Assembly: GCA_020436085.1 (NCBI GenBank)
Contig: JAGQYM010000025.1
Location: forward strand, 1 to 58,509
Origin: Cyclobacteriaceae bacterium
Lineage (GTDB): Bacteria; Bacteroidota; Bacteroidia; Cytophagales; Cyclobacteriaceae
Direction of reading: 5' to 3'
DNA length: 58,509 nt
Under the pieces are notes generated by a model. That model did no database searches, was not told the DNA's origin, and saw nothing but the letters and a program-made list of their open reading frames with translations. Below are positions 43,014 through 51,086 of the stretch, one piece after another; the stretch's first letter is position 1, and each line of letters opens with the position of its first letter. Position numbers and translations under genes: made by a program.

Positions 43014-44279
43014 GTGAACAGGTCTACGCTGAGAATTGTTATCGTGCTGGCAGCCCTAAGCATTGTGGGTATTGCGGTTACCCAAATCTATTGGGTGAGG
43101 CGTGCGTTTGATATTCGCGAAAATCAATTCAACCGGGACGTAAATGCCGCATTAAGAAATGTAGCCGGCCAGATTTTCGAAATCAACAAAACACCATCGC
43201 CTGCCAACAATCCAGTCAATCAGCTATCAACCAATTACTTTGTCGTAGCGATAAACGGGACAATTGACGTCAACCTGCTCGAATTTTTGTTGATCACAGA
43301 ATTCGAAAAGAGGAACATCAATGTAGACTTCGAATACGGTATTTATGACTGCAGTGATCGCTGCATGGTGTATGGCAACTTTATCTCTGTAAAAAACAGT
43401 AAAAACGCCAGCTTAATCAAAGACCTCCCACCCTGGAAGGACGAGGGGTATTATTTTGGGGTTCAATTCCCGTATCTGCAAGCCAACCTCTTAAGTCAGA
43501 TGGGGATTTGGGGTTTTTCCTCAGCGGTTTTGCTAATTGTGATTTTCTTTTTCGTGTACACGCTATTTGTCATACTCAAACAAAGGCGATTGTCCGAGGT
43601 TCAAAAGGACTTCATCAATAACATGACACACGAATTCAAAACCCCGATTTCTACGATTGCAATTTCAAGTGAGGTGTTGAAAGACCCGGGAATCTCTCGC
43701 GAACCCTCCCGGCTTCTCAAATATGCCACTGTTATTGAACAGGAAAGTCAACGCCTCAAACAACAGGTAGATCGTGTGCTTCAAATGGCGCGACTTGACG
43801 AAAAGAAGATTGAACTTAATAAGGAGCAGGTAAACGGCAACGAATTGATAAAAGAGGCCATTGAACAATGTCAAATGACGATCGAACAAAAAAGTGGGGA
43901 TGTTAAACTGCGGCTAAATGCCGATCATGACGGTATAATTATTGACAAACTCCATTTTACAAATGTCGTGTTCAACCTCATTGACAATGCTTTAAAGTAC
44001 AATCTAGGCAAACCTGAAATTGAGATTGACACTTACAATGCGAAGGGGCAATTCTGTATTTCCATCAAGGACAACGGGATTGGTATTGCATCAGAAAATC
44101 AAAAAAAGATCTTCCACCGATTCTTCAGGGTGCCCACCGGCAACGTGCATGACGTAAAAGGTTTTGGCCTTGGCTTGAATTACGTCAAACTAGTTGTTGA
44201 AGCTCATAAGGGTTCGATTAGTCTGGAGAGTGCTCCTGGTCAGGGTTCAAAGTTTCACGTTTTCATTCCACTTTCATGA
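43014..44279 (+). CDS. Sensor histidine kinase
   Basis: A 421-residue membrane kinase and paralogue of the one at 13548. TM1 (6-27), periplasmic domain (30-160) with a CSDRC Cys pair (113-117) and QFPYLQANLLSQMGIW before TM2 (166-188), HisKA His206 (NMTHEFKTPISTIAIS), HATPase with NLIDNALKYN, DNGIGIAS and GFGLGLNYV. The GTG start keeps TM1 and lies 4 nt after a perfect -7 box. It overlaps the regulator gene by 4 nt. The same HRFFRVPTGNVHDVKG segment before the G2 box occurs almost unchanged in the first kinase. Confidence 0.94.
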   Translation: MNRSTLRIVIVLAALSIVGIAVTQIYWVRRAFDIRENQFNRDVNAALRNVAGQIFEINKTPSPANNPVNQLSTNYFVVAINGTIDVNLLEFLLITEFEKRNINVDFEYGIYDCSDRCMVYGNFISVKNSKNASLIKDLPPWKDEGYYFGVQFPYLQANLLSQMGIWGFSSAVLLIVIFFFVYTLFVILKQRRLSEVQKDFINNMTHEFKTPISTIAISSEVLKDPGISREPSRLLKYATVIEQESQRLKQQVDRVLQMARLDEKKIELNKEQVNGNELIKEAIEQCQMTIEQKSGDVKLRLNADHDGIIIDKLHFTNVVFNLIDNALKYNLGKPEIEIDTYNAKGQFCISIKDNGIGIASENQKKIFHRFFRVPTGNVHDVKGFGLGLNYVKLVVEAHKGSISLESAPGQGSKFHVFIPLS

Positions 44280-44959
44280 GTGCACGGATTCTTTTAGTAG
44301 AAGATGATCCCGGTTTAGGATTTGTAATGAAGGATAATCTCACGCATCGTGATTTTCAGGTTACGCTGTGTACTGACGGTGAAGAAGCGCAAAATGCATT
44401 TCGAAAAGGTCTCTTTGATTTGTGTATTGTGGATGTGATGCTCCCGAAAAAAGATGGGTTCACTTTGACACAGCATATTCGCACGATGGATGCCGATGTG
44501 CCGATTTTGTTTGTGACGGCCAAAACGATGCTGGAGGATAAGATCACCGGATTCAAGAGTGGTGGAGATGATTACATTATTAAGCCATTTAGCATAGAGG
44601 AATTACTCTGCAGAATAGATGTGTTTCTGCGCAGATCTAATGGTCACTTAGAATCATTTTCAATTGGTGAATATGCATTTGATTGCCAGCGGCTGGAGCT
44701 GGTACATGCTAACGGCTCAAAGACACTAACACAAAAGGAGGCAGACGTACTCAAGTTGCTTTGCAGTAACAAAGACCGGGTGTTGAAGCGAGAAGAGATC
44801 TTGAAATCGATTTGGGGTGACGATGACTACTTTATGGGACGTAGTCTGGATGTTTTTATTTCCAAGTTGAGAAAATACCTGAAGCACGACTCATCGATCA
44901 ATATTGTCAACTACCATGGAGTGGGATTCCGGTTGGAGTGTGAACCCTCATTAACTTAG
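44276..44959 (+). CDS. OmpR/PhoB family response regulator
   Basis: A 227-residue partner of the preceding kinase. Receiver: Glu9/Asp10/Asp11 (VEDDPG), phospho-acceptor Asp53 (IVDVMLPKKDGF), Thr81, Lys103 (IIKPFS). Winged-helix output domain (about 130-225) with KEADVLKLL and GVGFRLE. Its ATG overlaps the kinase stop (ATGA). It is closely similar to the regulator at 14890, so the two may share DNA targets, as the matching GTTAA arrays suggest. The 3' end overlaps convergent recO by 9 nt. Confidence 0.94.
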   Translation: MSARILLVEDDPGLGFVMKDNLTHRDFQVTLCTDGEEAQNAFRKGLFDLCIVDVMLPKKDGFTLTQHIRTMDADVPILFVTAKTMLEDKITGFKSGGDDYIIKPFSIEELLCRIDVFLRRSNGHLESFSIGEYAFDCQRLELVHANGSKTLTQKEADVLKLLCSNKDRVLKREEILKSIWGDDDYFMGRSLDVFISKLRKYLKHDSSINIVNYHGVGFRLECEPSLT

Positions 44960-45616
44960 TATTTCACGAAGTACCGGCACGGATTTAATTGAGCCCATGC
45001 CATCCACATGATTGCCATAGAACCTTAGGAGTGCGTCAAGTAAGTTTCTGCGTTGTTCATTTTTCATTTTCACTAAACGGTCGTATTCATTCGTCTGGAG
45101 TAATTGATCCAGCACTGCATCTTCATCTTCTGACAGATGCCAGGCCGCAAGTTCTGTTTTGTCAAATGGCCCAAAGCCGAGATACTTGGTCATTTGGATC
45201 AGAAACTGTAGATGAAAATTTTCCGGGTGATCCAGTTTATCTAACCTGACCAGCGAATCAAAAATAAAATCACACAACTCATTGGCGTGACTTTGTTCTT
45301 TCACGGTTCTGTTGAGGATTTCATTGATAAATAAACCAATCGTGGATTTAACAGGATCTGATTGTAAATATTGAAATGCATATGAACATGAGGCTTCCTT
45401 TATCCTTAGAATACTTGCATTCTCTTTATGGTATACCACCAAATCCAACAGCATCAACGGCTGATAGAGTGCCATCTTATTTTTGCCGGCTTTGGAGCGA
45501 ACACCATTAACTATGTAACTCTGAAGACCAAAGGTGGCTGTGAAAATATTGACAATAATTGATGACTCACCATAAGGCGTGAAGCGAAAGACAACACCCT
45601 TTGTTTTGTGAAGCAT
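44951..45616 (-). CDS. recO: DNA repair protein RecO
   Basis: RecO works with RecR to load RecA on SSB-coated DNA. The N-terminal OB-fold (KTKGVVFRFTPYGESSIIVNIFT, QSYIVNGVRSKAGKNK) and helical C-terminal domain (LGFGPFD) match; 221 residues fits the short Bacteroidetes form, which lacks an evident zinc finger. It is the last gene of tdk-porZ-recO, 4 nt behind porZ. Confidence 0.92.
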   Translation of the reverse strand: MLHKTKGVVFRFTPYGESSIIVNIFTATFGLQSYIVNGVRSKAGKNKMALYQPLMLLDLVVYHKENASILRIKEASCSYAFQYLQSDPVKSTIGLFINEILNRTVKEQSHANELCDFIFDSLVRLDKLDHPENFHLQFLIQMTKYLGFGPFDKTELAAWHLSEDEDAVLDQLLQTNEYDRLVKMKNEQRRNLLDALLRFYGNHVDGMGSIKSVPVLREILS

Positions 45617-45620
45617 CCCT

Positions 45621-47831
45621 TTATTCGATTACAGCAATTTTTCCAACGTGGCGTTCAGAACCATCTTCCGAAGTCGCAAAGACAAGATACATACCTGTGC
45701 TTACGCGATTACCGTTCAACTGCCGCGCATTCCAGGTTGCAGTTCCTCCATTGGCTCGAGTTTGCCAAACCAAATGGCCTCTGATATCCGTGATTTTGAC
45801 GATCGAGTCAGTGTAGAGTCCATTGATGGCCACAGTTCCAGTAAAATTTGAATCCACAGGATTTGGGAAAATCTTCACATTGTTAAATGCCGGGGTACTT
45901 GCGGTCGCATCTGATCGAAAAGAAGAAATCCCTCTATTTGTTGCAAAAAATACTTCCCCACTTACAGGACTTATCTCTATGTCGAGAATCTCATTGGATA
46001 ACAGCGGACTGCTCTCCTCGGTAAAATTATAGATGAGTTCATCTCCATCAGGGGTAAAAAGCCAGGCACCATTCAATGTGCCAAGCCATTTTCTGTTGCC
46101 ACCATCAACTGCTATCGCAGTCACTGTTTCATCACGCAACAGAAATCGGTTTTCAAAAATCGGTCGTTCCGCATCCACACTTCCTGAGAGCACACCCCTT
46201 GGGTTGGACAAGTAAACAACTCCTTCATCTGTACCAATCCAGATTTGGCTGTTCCTGTCTATTACCAACGCTTCAACTCTTAGCGATGGCAGACCTCCAG
46301 AGCCGGCAACATTTGTAAGATACCGGCTTTCATTAGTTGAGGGATCAAACACAACGATACCTCCACCACGGGTTGGATCAATGGTCAGCCATAATCTACC
46401 AAATGCATCTGGAAGAACATCAACGGCAAAAGACGCAAGCGCCTGAGCTGGCTGAAATGAATCCCAATTTCCATCATTCTTTAATAAATGAATTGGCGAT
46501 GTCGCACCGTAGTTGACTACCCAGAGGCCTTGCGATGAAGGAGCGATGGCTGATACCAACACAAGATTGTCGGTCGAGTTATTTACAGTAAGCGGGCTAT
46601 TGCTTTCGTTGAAAATCGTGACCTGTACACTAGAATTTTTCTCAAGGCCTTGTTGAAATGACGCAACATACGCAATGCCATTCAGCTCGGCATAGTCAAC
46701 TATATCTAGAGTAAGAGACGAAATGTAGGATTGCCATTGACCTAGCTCGAATCTATCTACTGTTCCAAGCCTATTAAGTGGAGTCGAATTGGAATACCCT
46801 CCCGGGTAACTGACGATTCGACCATTGTAATAGTCGACTCCCCAGGTGGTATTTGCAGTGGGAGCATTGGGTTTGTAGGTTGTGGCTATTCCGTTATCAA
46901 GTTTAACCAGTCCGGATTTGTCATCCGCTATCCAAATAACTCCGTTGTCGTCTTGCAGCGCAAAATCAGATTGAGACAGGGATTCAACACCAACTTGTGT
47001 TGTAGTCAAACCATCAGACAAGAAAACGCCTTGGGTAGTTGTGATCAAAAGACTTGAACTGGATGACTCAAGACTTTTAAATTCTTCATTTGTTAGTAAC
47101 GCTAATGATGTCCATGATCCATCGTCCAGTCTGAATAGCCCTTGCCCATCTATAGCTGCAAAAAGCTCATTGTTGAATACTGTGATCGAAGAAATGCGAT
47201 TATCAAGCACGCCTGTATCATATCTGTTCCAACTCCGAAAGTCAAGCAAATTATCTCCATTCGTTAGAGAACCTGCCAACACACCGTGGTCAGTTGCCAG
47301 AAAAAGTGAATCCTGAAAAATTACAGATTTGCGAATGACCAGTTGCTCGCCATCAGCTCCAAGGTCGCGGTAGGTTTCGTTTACTTGCCTGTTTGCAAGA
47401 TTAAGTACAACTACACCAAAATCAGTCGAGAGGAAACCTCGCGACCCATCAATTAATATATGATTGATCTTTCTTGAACCAGATATCGATGACGCTATCG
47501 ACAGACTATTGATTTCAAAGAGTTTGTTATCATTAAAAAGTGTAACTAATCCATTCCCGTGGCCAACAACCAACTGCTGTTGTGATGAGGCTAATGCCGT
47601 GATCTCAAAGCTGCTCAGCCCATCGATTTTAGATATCGAGGATAATTCGCTTGTAGTTTTATCTAAAATGAGAATGCCATTTTGCGTGGCACCAAAAACC
47701 TGAGTAGAGGACAGGGAAATTTGATTGACGTCATTGTAAGAGAGATGTTGTCTCCATGTTCCAACCGGAATCTCTTGTGCACTGCACCAAACCACAAACG
47801 ACATCGAAAACATTATGAAACCAGATCTCAT
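45621..47831 (-). CDS. porZ: Type IX secretion system protein PorZ
   Basis: A 736-residue surface protein. Signal peptide 1-18, an N-terminal beta-propeller of PorZ type (VGTWRQHLSYNDVNQISLS), a second set of propeller blades (two-component regulator propeller repeats such as QIWIGTDEGVVYL and NRKWLGTLNGAWLF) and a C-terminal domain of T9SS type A sorting form (IFPNPVDSNF through GMYLVFAT). PorZ is part of the attachment complex that joins cargo to anionic lipopolysaccharide. Other T9SS genes are not in this window. Its start overlaps the tdk stop by 4 nt. The start could be Met7 instead of Met1. Confidence 0.85.
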   Translation of the reverse strand: MRSGFIMFSMSFVVWCSAQEIPVGTWRQHLSYNDVNQISLSSTQVFGATQNGILILDKTTSELSSISKIDGLSSFEITALASSQQQLVVGHGNGLVTLFNDNKLFEINSLSIASSISGSRKINHILIDGSRGFLSTDFGVVVLNLANRQVNETYRDLGADGEQLVIRKSVIFQDSLFLATDHGVLAGSLTNGDNLLDFRSWNRYDTGVLDNRISSITVFNNELFAAIDGQGLFRLDDGSWTSLALLTNEEFKSLESSSSSLLITTTQGVFLSDGLTTTQVGVESLSQSDFALQDDNGVIWIADDKSGLVKLDNGIATTYKPNAPTANTTWGVDYYNGRIVSYPGGYSNSTPLNRLGTVDRFELGQWQSYISSLTLDIVDYAELNGIAYVASFQQGLEKNSSVQVTIFNESNSPLTVNNSTDNLVLVSAIAPSSQGLWVVNYGATSPIHLLKNDGNWDSFQPAQALASFAVDVLPDAFGRLWLTIDPTRGGGIVVFDPSTNESRYLTNVAGSGGLPSLRVEALVIDRNSQIWIGTDEGVVYLSNPRGVLSGSVDAERPIFENRFLLRDETVTAIAVDGGNRKWLGTLNGAWLFTPDGDELIYNFTEESSPLLSNEILDIEISPVSGEVFFATNRGISSFRSDATASTPAFNNVKIFPNPVDSNFTGTVAINGLYTDSIVKITDIRGHLVWQTRANGGTATWNARQLNGNRVSTGMYLVFATSEDGSERHVGKIAVIE

Positions 47832-48415
47832 TTCTCATCAGATTTTCTGGTTCCTTTATTAAAGGCAGCTCTGCTCCTCGCCTCATAGGCATCCTTTTCA
47901 CCGAGCCTCACTTGTTCAGGATCATCCGTCAGTCTATAAGAATATGACGCCAACTCGCCAGTTTGCGCACAGATCGCATGAAGCTTAGTCACAAATTCTG
48001 CCACCGCCAAAAGGTTTGGCATGGGTCCAAACGGTTTCCCTGCAAAGTCCATATCTAACCCTGCCACGATCACTCGCTTGCCGTTGTTCGCAAGCTTATT
48101 GCATACATCAACGATTGAGTCGTCAAAAAATTGAGCCTCATCAATTCCAATCACATCACAACTTCCAGCCAGAAGCAGGATATCGTTTGCAAAGTCCACT
48201 GCAGTGGACCTTACCTCTCGCTCATTGTGTGATACCACATTGCTTTTGTGATAGCGCTGATCGATTACAGGTTTAAATATTTCAACCTTCTGCTTTGCGA
48301 TGACCGCCCTGTTAATTCTTCGAATAAGCTCTTCGGTCTTACCGGAAAACATACAGCCACAGATCACTTCAATCCACCCAGCGGATGGCGAATTCATACT
48401 TCGCTCAACGAACAT
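47828..48415 (-). CDS. tdk: Thymidine kinase
   Basis: A type II thymidine kinase (TK1-like), phosphorylating thymidine to dTMP. P-loop GCMFSGKT (20-27), catalytic Glu93 (IDEAQFF), lasso loop and YEAR near the end. Three of the four usual zinc ligands are gone: only Cys149 remains, with Thr152, Ser181 and Ala184 in the other places. The ATG lies 4 nt after a perfect -7 box (leaderless). It heads the overlapping tdk-porZ-recO unit. Confidence 0.93.
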   Translation of the reverse strand: MFVERSMNSPSAGWIEVICGCMFSGKTEELIRRINRAVIAKQKVEIFKPVIDQRYHKSNVVSHNEREVRSTAVDFANDILLLAGSCDVIGIDEAQFFDDSIVDVCNKLANNGKRVIVAGLDMDFAGKPFGPMPNLLAVAEFVTKLHAICAQTGELASYSYRLTDDPEQVRLGEKDAYEARSRAAFNKGTRKSDEK

Positions 48416-48419
48416 GAAG

Positions 48420-48447
48420 CAAATTTAAGATTTTAATGCTGCTCAAA
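48420..48447 (-). promoter_or_regulatory. Promoter of tdk-porZ-recO
   Basis: Minus strand: TTTG (complement of 48444-48447), 16-nt spacer (slightly short), -7 TAAATTTG (complement of 48420-48427), perfect. The ATG (complement of 48413-48415) starts 4 nt after the box. Confidence 0.65.
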
Positions 48448-48452
48448 TCTGG

Positions 48453-48776
48453 TTAGTCTGTGTAGGTAAGATGGGGCAACTTAACTTCATGGGGTACTCG
48501 GATGATGATGTCGCCCATCACGCGTGCCTGGCATGCCAACCGTTGCCCTTCCTTCAGTTCATTGACAGCTTTGTACCGCATTTCCGCGTGAGTCATTTCG
48601 CTCAGATTCTCGTTTCCCGAAAGAACAGAAAACTTACAGGTCGTACACCTCCCTTTTGCTCCACAGGCATGCATCCAATCTACGAAGTGAGTCTGAACGC
48701 ATGACAACACGGTGTTGCCCGTATTGTTAACTTCCAGTTCTTTTTTGCCAAGGTTTTCTATTGTTATCTTTACCAT
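48453..48776 (-). CDS. 2Fe-2S ferredoxin
   Basis: A 107-residue plant/adrenodoxin-fold ferredoxin. Cluster ligands Cys38, Cys44, Cys47 (CGAKGRCTTC) and Cys82 (LACQA) have the CX5CX2C...C pattern. It is an electron carrier in the cytoplasm; the partner enzyme is not evident from neighbours. Single gene upstream of the tdk promoter, divergent from the hypothetical gene at 48827. Confidence 0.93.
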   Translation of the reverse strand: MVKITIENLGKKELEVNNTGNTVLSCVQTHFVDWMHACGAKGRCTTCKFSVLSGNENLSEMTHAEMRYKAVNELKEGQRLACQARVMGDIIIRVPHEVKLPHLTYTD

Positions 48777-48826
48777 AACAGGGCAACGTCCTGGATTTTC
48801 CAGCGTTTACAAGAAAGTCATTATAA

Positions 48827-49810
48827 GTGAATCCAGATCAACAGATGGACGAAAAAATCAGTTTAAAGGCGGTTGACGAATACAGTGCGGCATTTTCATC
48901 CAAGGTGGCTGAGTCCTTCTTTTCCAAAAAACAAAAAATAAGCGGCTCAGAGATCCTTAATCTTTGCGCTACCCGACAAATCAATCTATTTGTTATTCGT
49001 GAATTGTTGAAGGCATGGAGATTGGAAACCGCCAAATACAAAAGCCCATACTTCGATTACGAGGCAACGGAAGTCAAAGAGGCCCTCACAAATTTTCAAA
49101 ACGTACTCTCCAATCACATCTCCATTGCGCAGGATCATTTCTTGCCTCTTCTAAAAAAGGGTGTAAGCCTGACTGTTTATCTTATTGTTGATCCTTATGA
49201 TTTTTATTCAGATACGTTGGATAAGTACGGCAATGGAACACTTCGGCTTGCTGATCTTAAAAACGAGGTGAAGTATACGAAAATTAACCAGCGGCCTCTT
49301 GAAAAGTTGATTGAAAAATTGGAGAATAAAAATCTCCAGACCATTGGCGGCAATGAAGCCTTTGCTTTGTTGGATCAAATTCTGGAAGAAGTCAACTTCA
49401 CACCAGAGGACGTTGACCCCTATGTTGCTCAGCTGAGTGAAGTGGTTCCTCTTCAGATTGAAAAACTGTACGAGAAAAAGCAGCAACCCAAAGAGAAACC
49501 GAAGGCAACCAATACACCCAGACCTATCATCAACGAACAATTACAGAAGGAACCAGTGGCCACTATCGGTGATGACTTTCAAAAAATACCCTACCTAAAG
49601 AATCGTTTGACGATCAATCAAAAGTTCATGTTCACCAAAATACTTTTCAATGGAGACTTCGATTTGTTCAATAATGCAATATCTCACATCGACACGCTCA
49701 ACTCATTAGACGAAGCAACAAGCTATCTTGATGCCCACTACTCGAATTGGGATAGGGAATCTGAGGAGTACGAAGAATTTATTGAATTGGTGACCAATCG
49801 CTTCAGCTAA
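48827..49810 (+). CDS. Conserved hypothetical protein
   Basis: A 327-residue soluble protein with no domain I can name. It has a helical N-terminal part (1-215), a Lys/Pro-rich linker (about 220-245, KPKATNTPRP) and a compact C-terminal segment (about 258-327) starting NRLTINQKFMFTKILFNGD and rich in acidic and aromatic residues, a segment I associate with uncharacterised Bacteroidetes proteins. The GTG start could be replaced by ATG at 48845, six codons in. It ends 1 nt from convergent rodA. Function unknown. Confidence 0.7.
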   Translation: MNPDQQMDEKISLKAVDEYSAAFSSKVAESFFSKKQKISGSEILNLCATRQINLFVIRELLKAWRLETAKYKSPYFDYEATEVKEALTNFQNVLSNHISIAQDHFLPLLKKGVSLTVYLIVDPYDFYSDTLDKYGNGTLRLADLKNEVKYTKINQRPLEKLIEKLENKNLQTIGGNEAFALLDQILEEVNFTPEDVDPYVAQLSEVVPLQIEKLYEKKQQPKEKPKATNTPRPIINEQLQKEPVATIGDDFQKIPYLKNRLTINQKFMFTKILFNGDFDLFNNAISHIDTLNSLDEATSYLDAHYSNWDRESEEYEEFIELVTNRFS

Positions 49811-49811
49811 C

Positions 49812-51086
49812 TCAGAGACGTTGTAAAACCTGGCCACGGTGGGCGTCCAACTTGATCAGAATAAAAAGAAGTGTTGTAAAACCCCAAAGTGCTGAACCTC
49901 CATAACTGAAAAACGGAAGTGGAATTCCGATCACTGGAAATAACCCTATCGTCATCCCAATGTTGATGGCAAAGTGAAAGAAAAAGATACTGACCACTGC
50001 ATAACCATACGCTCTGGCAAATCGACTCTTCTGTCGCTCGGCTATGAAAACAATTCGTAGCAGGAAGGCCATGAAAAGTATGACCACGATAGCGCTACCG
50101 AACCAACCCCATTCTTCACCAATCGTACAAAATATAAAGTCAGTACTTTGTTCTGGAACAAAGTCAAATTTCGTCTGAGTACCCCTTAAAAATCCCTTAC
50201 CAAAAAATCCGCCACTACCGATGGCGATTTTTGATTGTGTTACATTCCATCCATAGCCTAATGGATCCGCATCGGGATTCACCAGAGCTTTAATTCTGTT
50301 TTGCTGGTGCGGCTTCAGTACGTCAGTAATCACATAGTCTACACTTTCTATCACTCCCATGATAATTAAGGCTCCAATCGAGAGAATTGCTATGCGTTTG
50401 AATTTTTTCTTTCCGAGAATTATCAATGCTGTCAGCGCGATGATGATCCCACCATGCAGATAAAGTTGATTCGGAATCAAAAGCGTGAGAATGAAAATAA
50501 ATGCCGCACATATGCCCACGATCATCAGAAAGGGAGACATACCCTCGCGGAAGAAAACCAAAACAAAAGAAGTGAACACTAATGCGGTACCAGTATCTTT
50601 TTGAAAAAGTATCAGTACCATTGGCAAGCCGATCATTCCAAAAAGTACAATCTGATTTTTTAAGTTGTCCATTCTAAACCCAACTGACCCCATCATCTTA
50701 GCGACAGCGAGAGCAGTGATAAACTTAGCAAACTCTGACGGCTGAACACCAAACGACCCAATCCCAAGCCATGCTTTGTTCCCACCAACCTCCTTTCCGA
50801 TCAAGGGTACAAGTAGGAGCATTACCAGAATAATCCCGTAGGCAACGTAGGCAAAAGCTTCATAGAAGCGCATGTCAATGATGATAATACCCATTATGAT
50901 GACCACAGATGCTAGAATAAAAATCATCTGCCTTCCGGAATTGAGTGAGAGATCCCACATCGATTGGCTTACCGTTTCATCATACACGGCTGCGTAGATG
51001 TTGAACCAGCCCAAGGCTACCAGGGCCATGTACAAAAATATGGTTGGCCAGTCGAGATTACCCGATATGTCGCTACTTCTTCTCAA
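49812..51086 (-). CDS. rodA: Rod shape-determining protein RodA
   Basis: A SEDS-family glycosyltransferase that polymerises lipid II during cell elongation. About ten membrane segments across 424 residues, with the SEDS hallmarks GNKAWLGIGSFGVQPSEFAK, the segment KDTGTALVF, and PFFSYGGSALWGF near the end. Last gene of the mre operon; its ATG overlaps the PBP2 stop by 4 nt, matching its known partnership with PBP2. Confidence 0.95.
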   Translation of the reverse strand: MRRSSDISGNLDWPTIFLYMALVALGWFNIYAAVYDETVSQSMWDLSLNSGRQMIFILASVVIIMGIIIIDMRFYEAFAYVAYGIILVMLLLVPLIGKEVGGNKAWLGIGSFGVQPSEFAKFITALAVAKMMGSVGFRMDNLKNQIVLFGMIGLPMVLILFQKDTGTALVFTSFVLVFFREGMSPFLMIVGICAAFIFILTLLIPNQLYLHGGIIIALTALIILGKKKFKRIAILSIGALIIMGVIESVDYVITDVLKPHQQNRIKALVNPDADPLGYGWNVTQSKIAIGSGGFFGKGFLRGTQTKFDFVPEQSTDFIFCTIGEEWGWFGSAIVVILFMAFLLRIVFIAERQKSRFARAYGYAVVSIFFFHFAINIGMTIGLFPVIGIPLPFFSYGGSALWGFTTLLFILIKLDAHRGQVLQRL

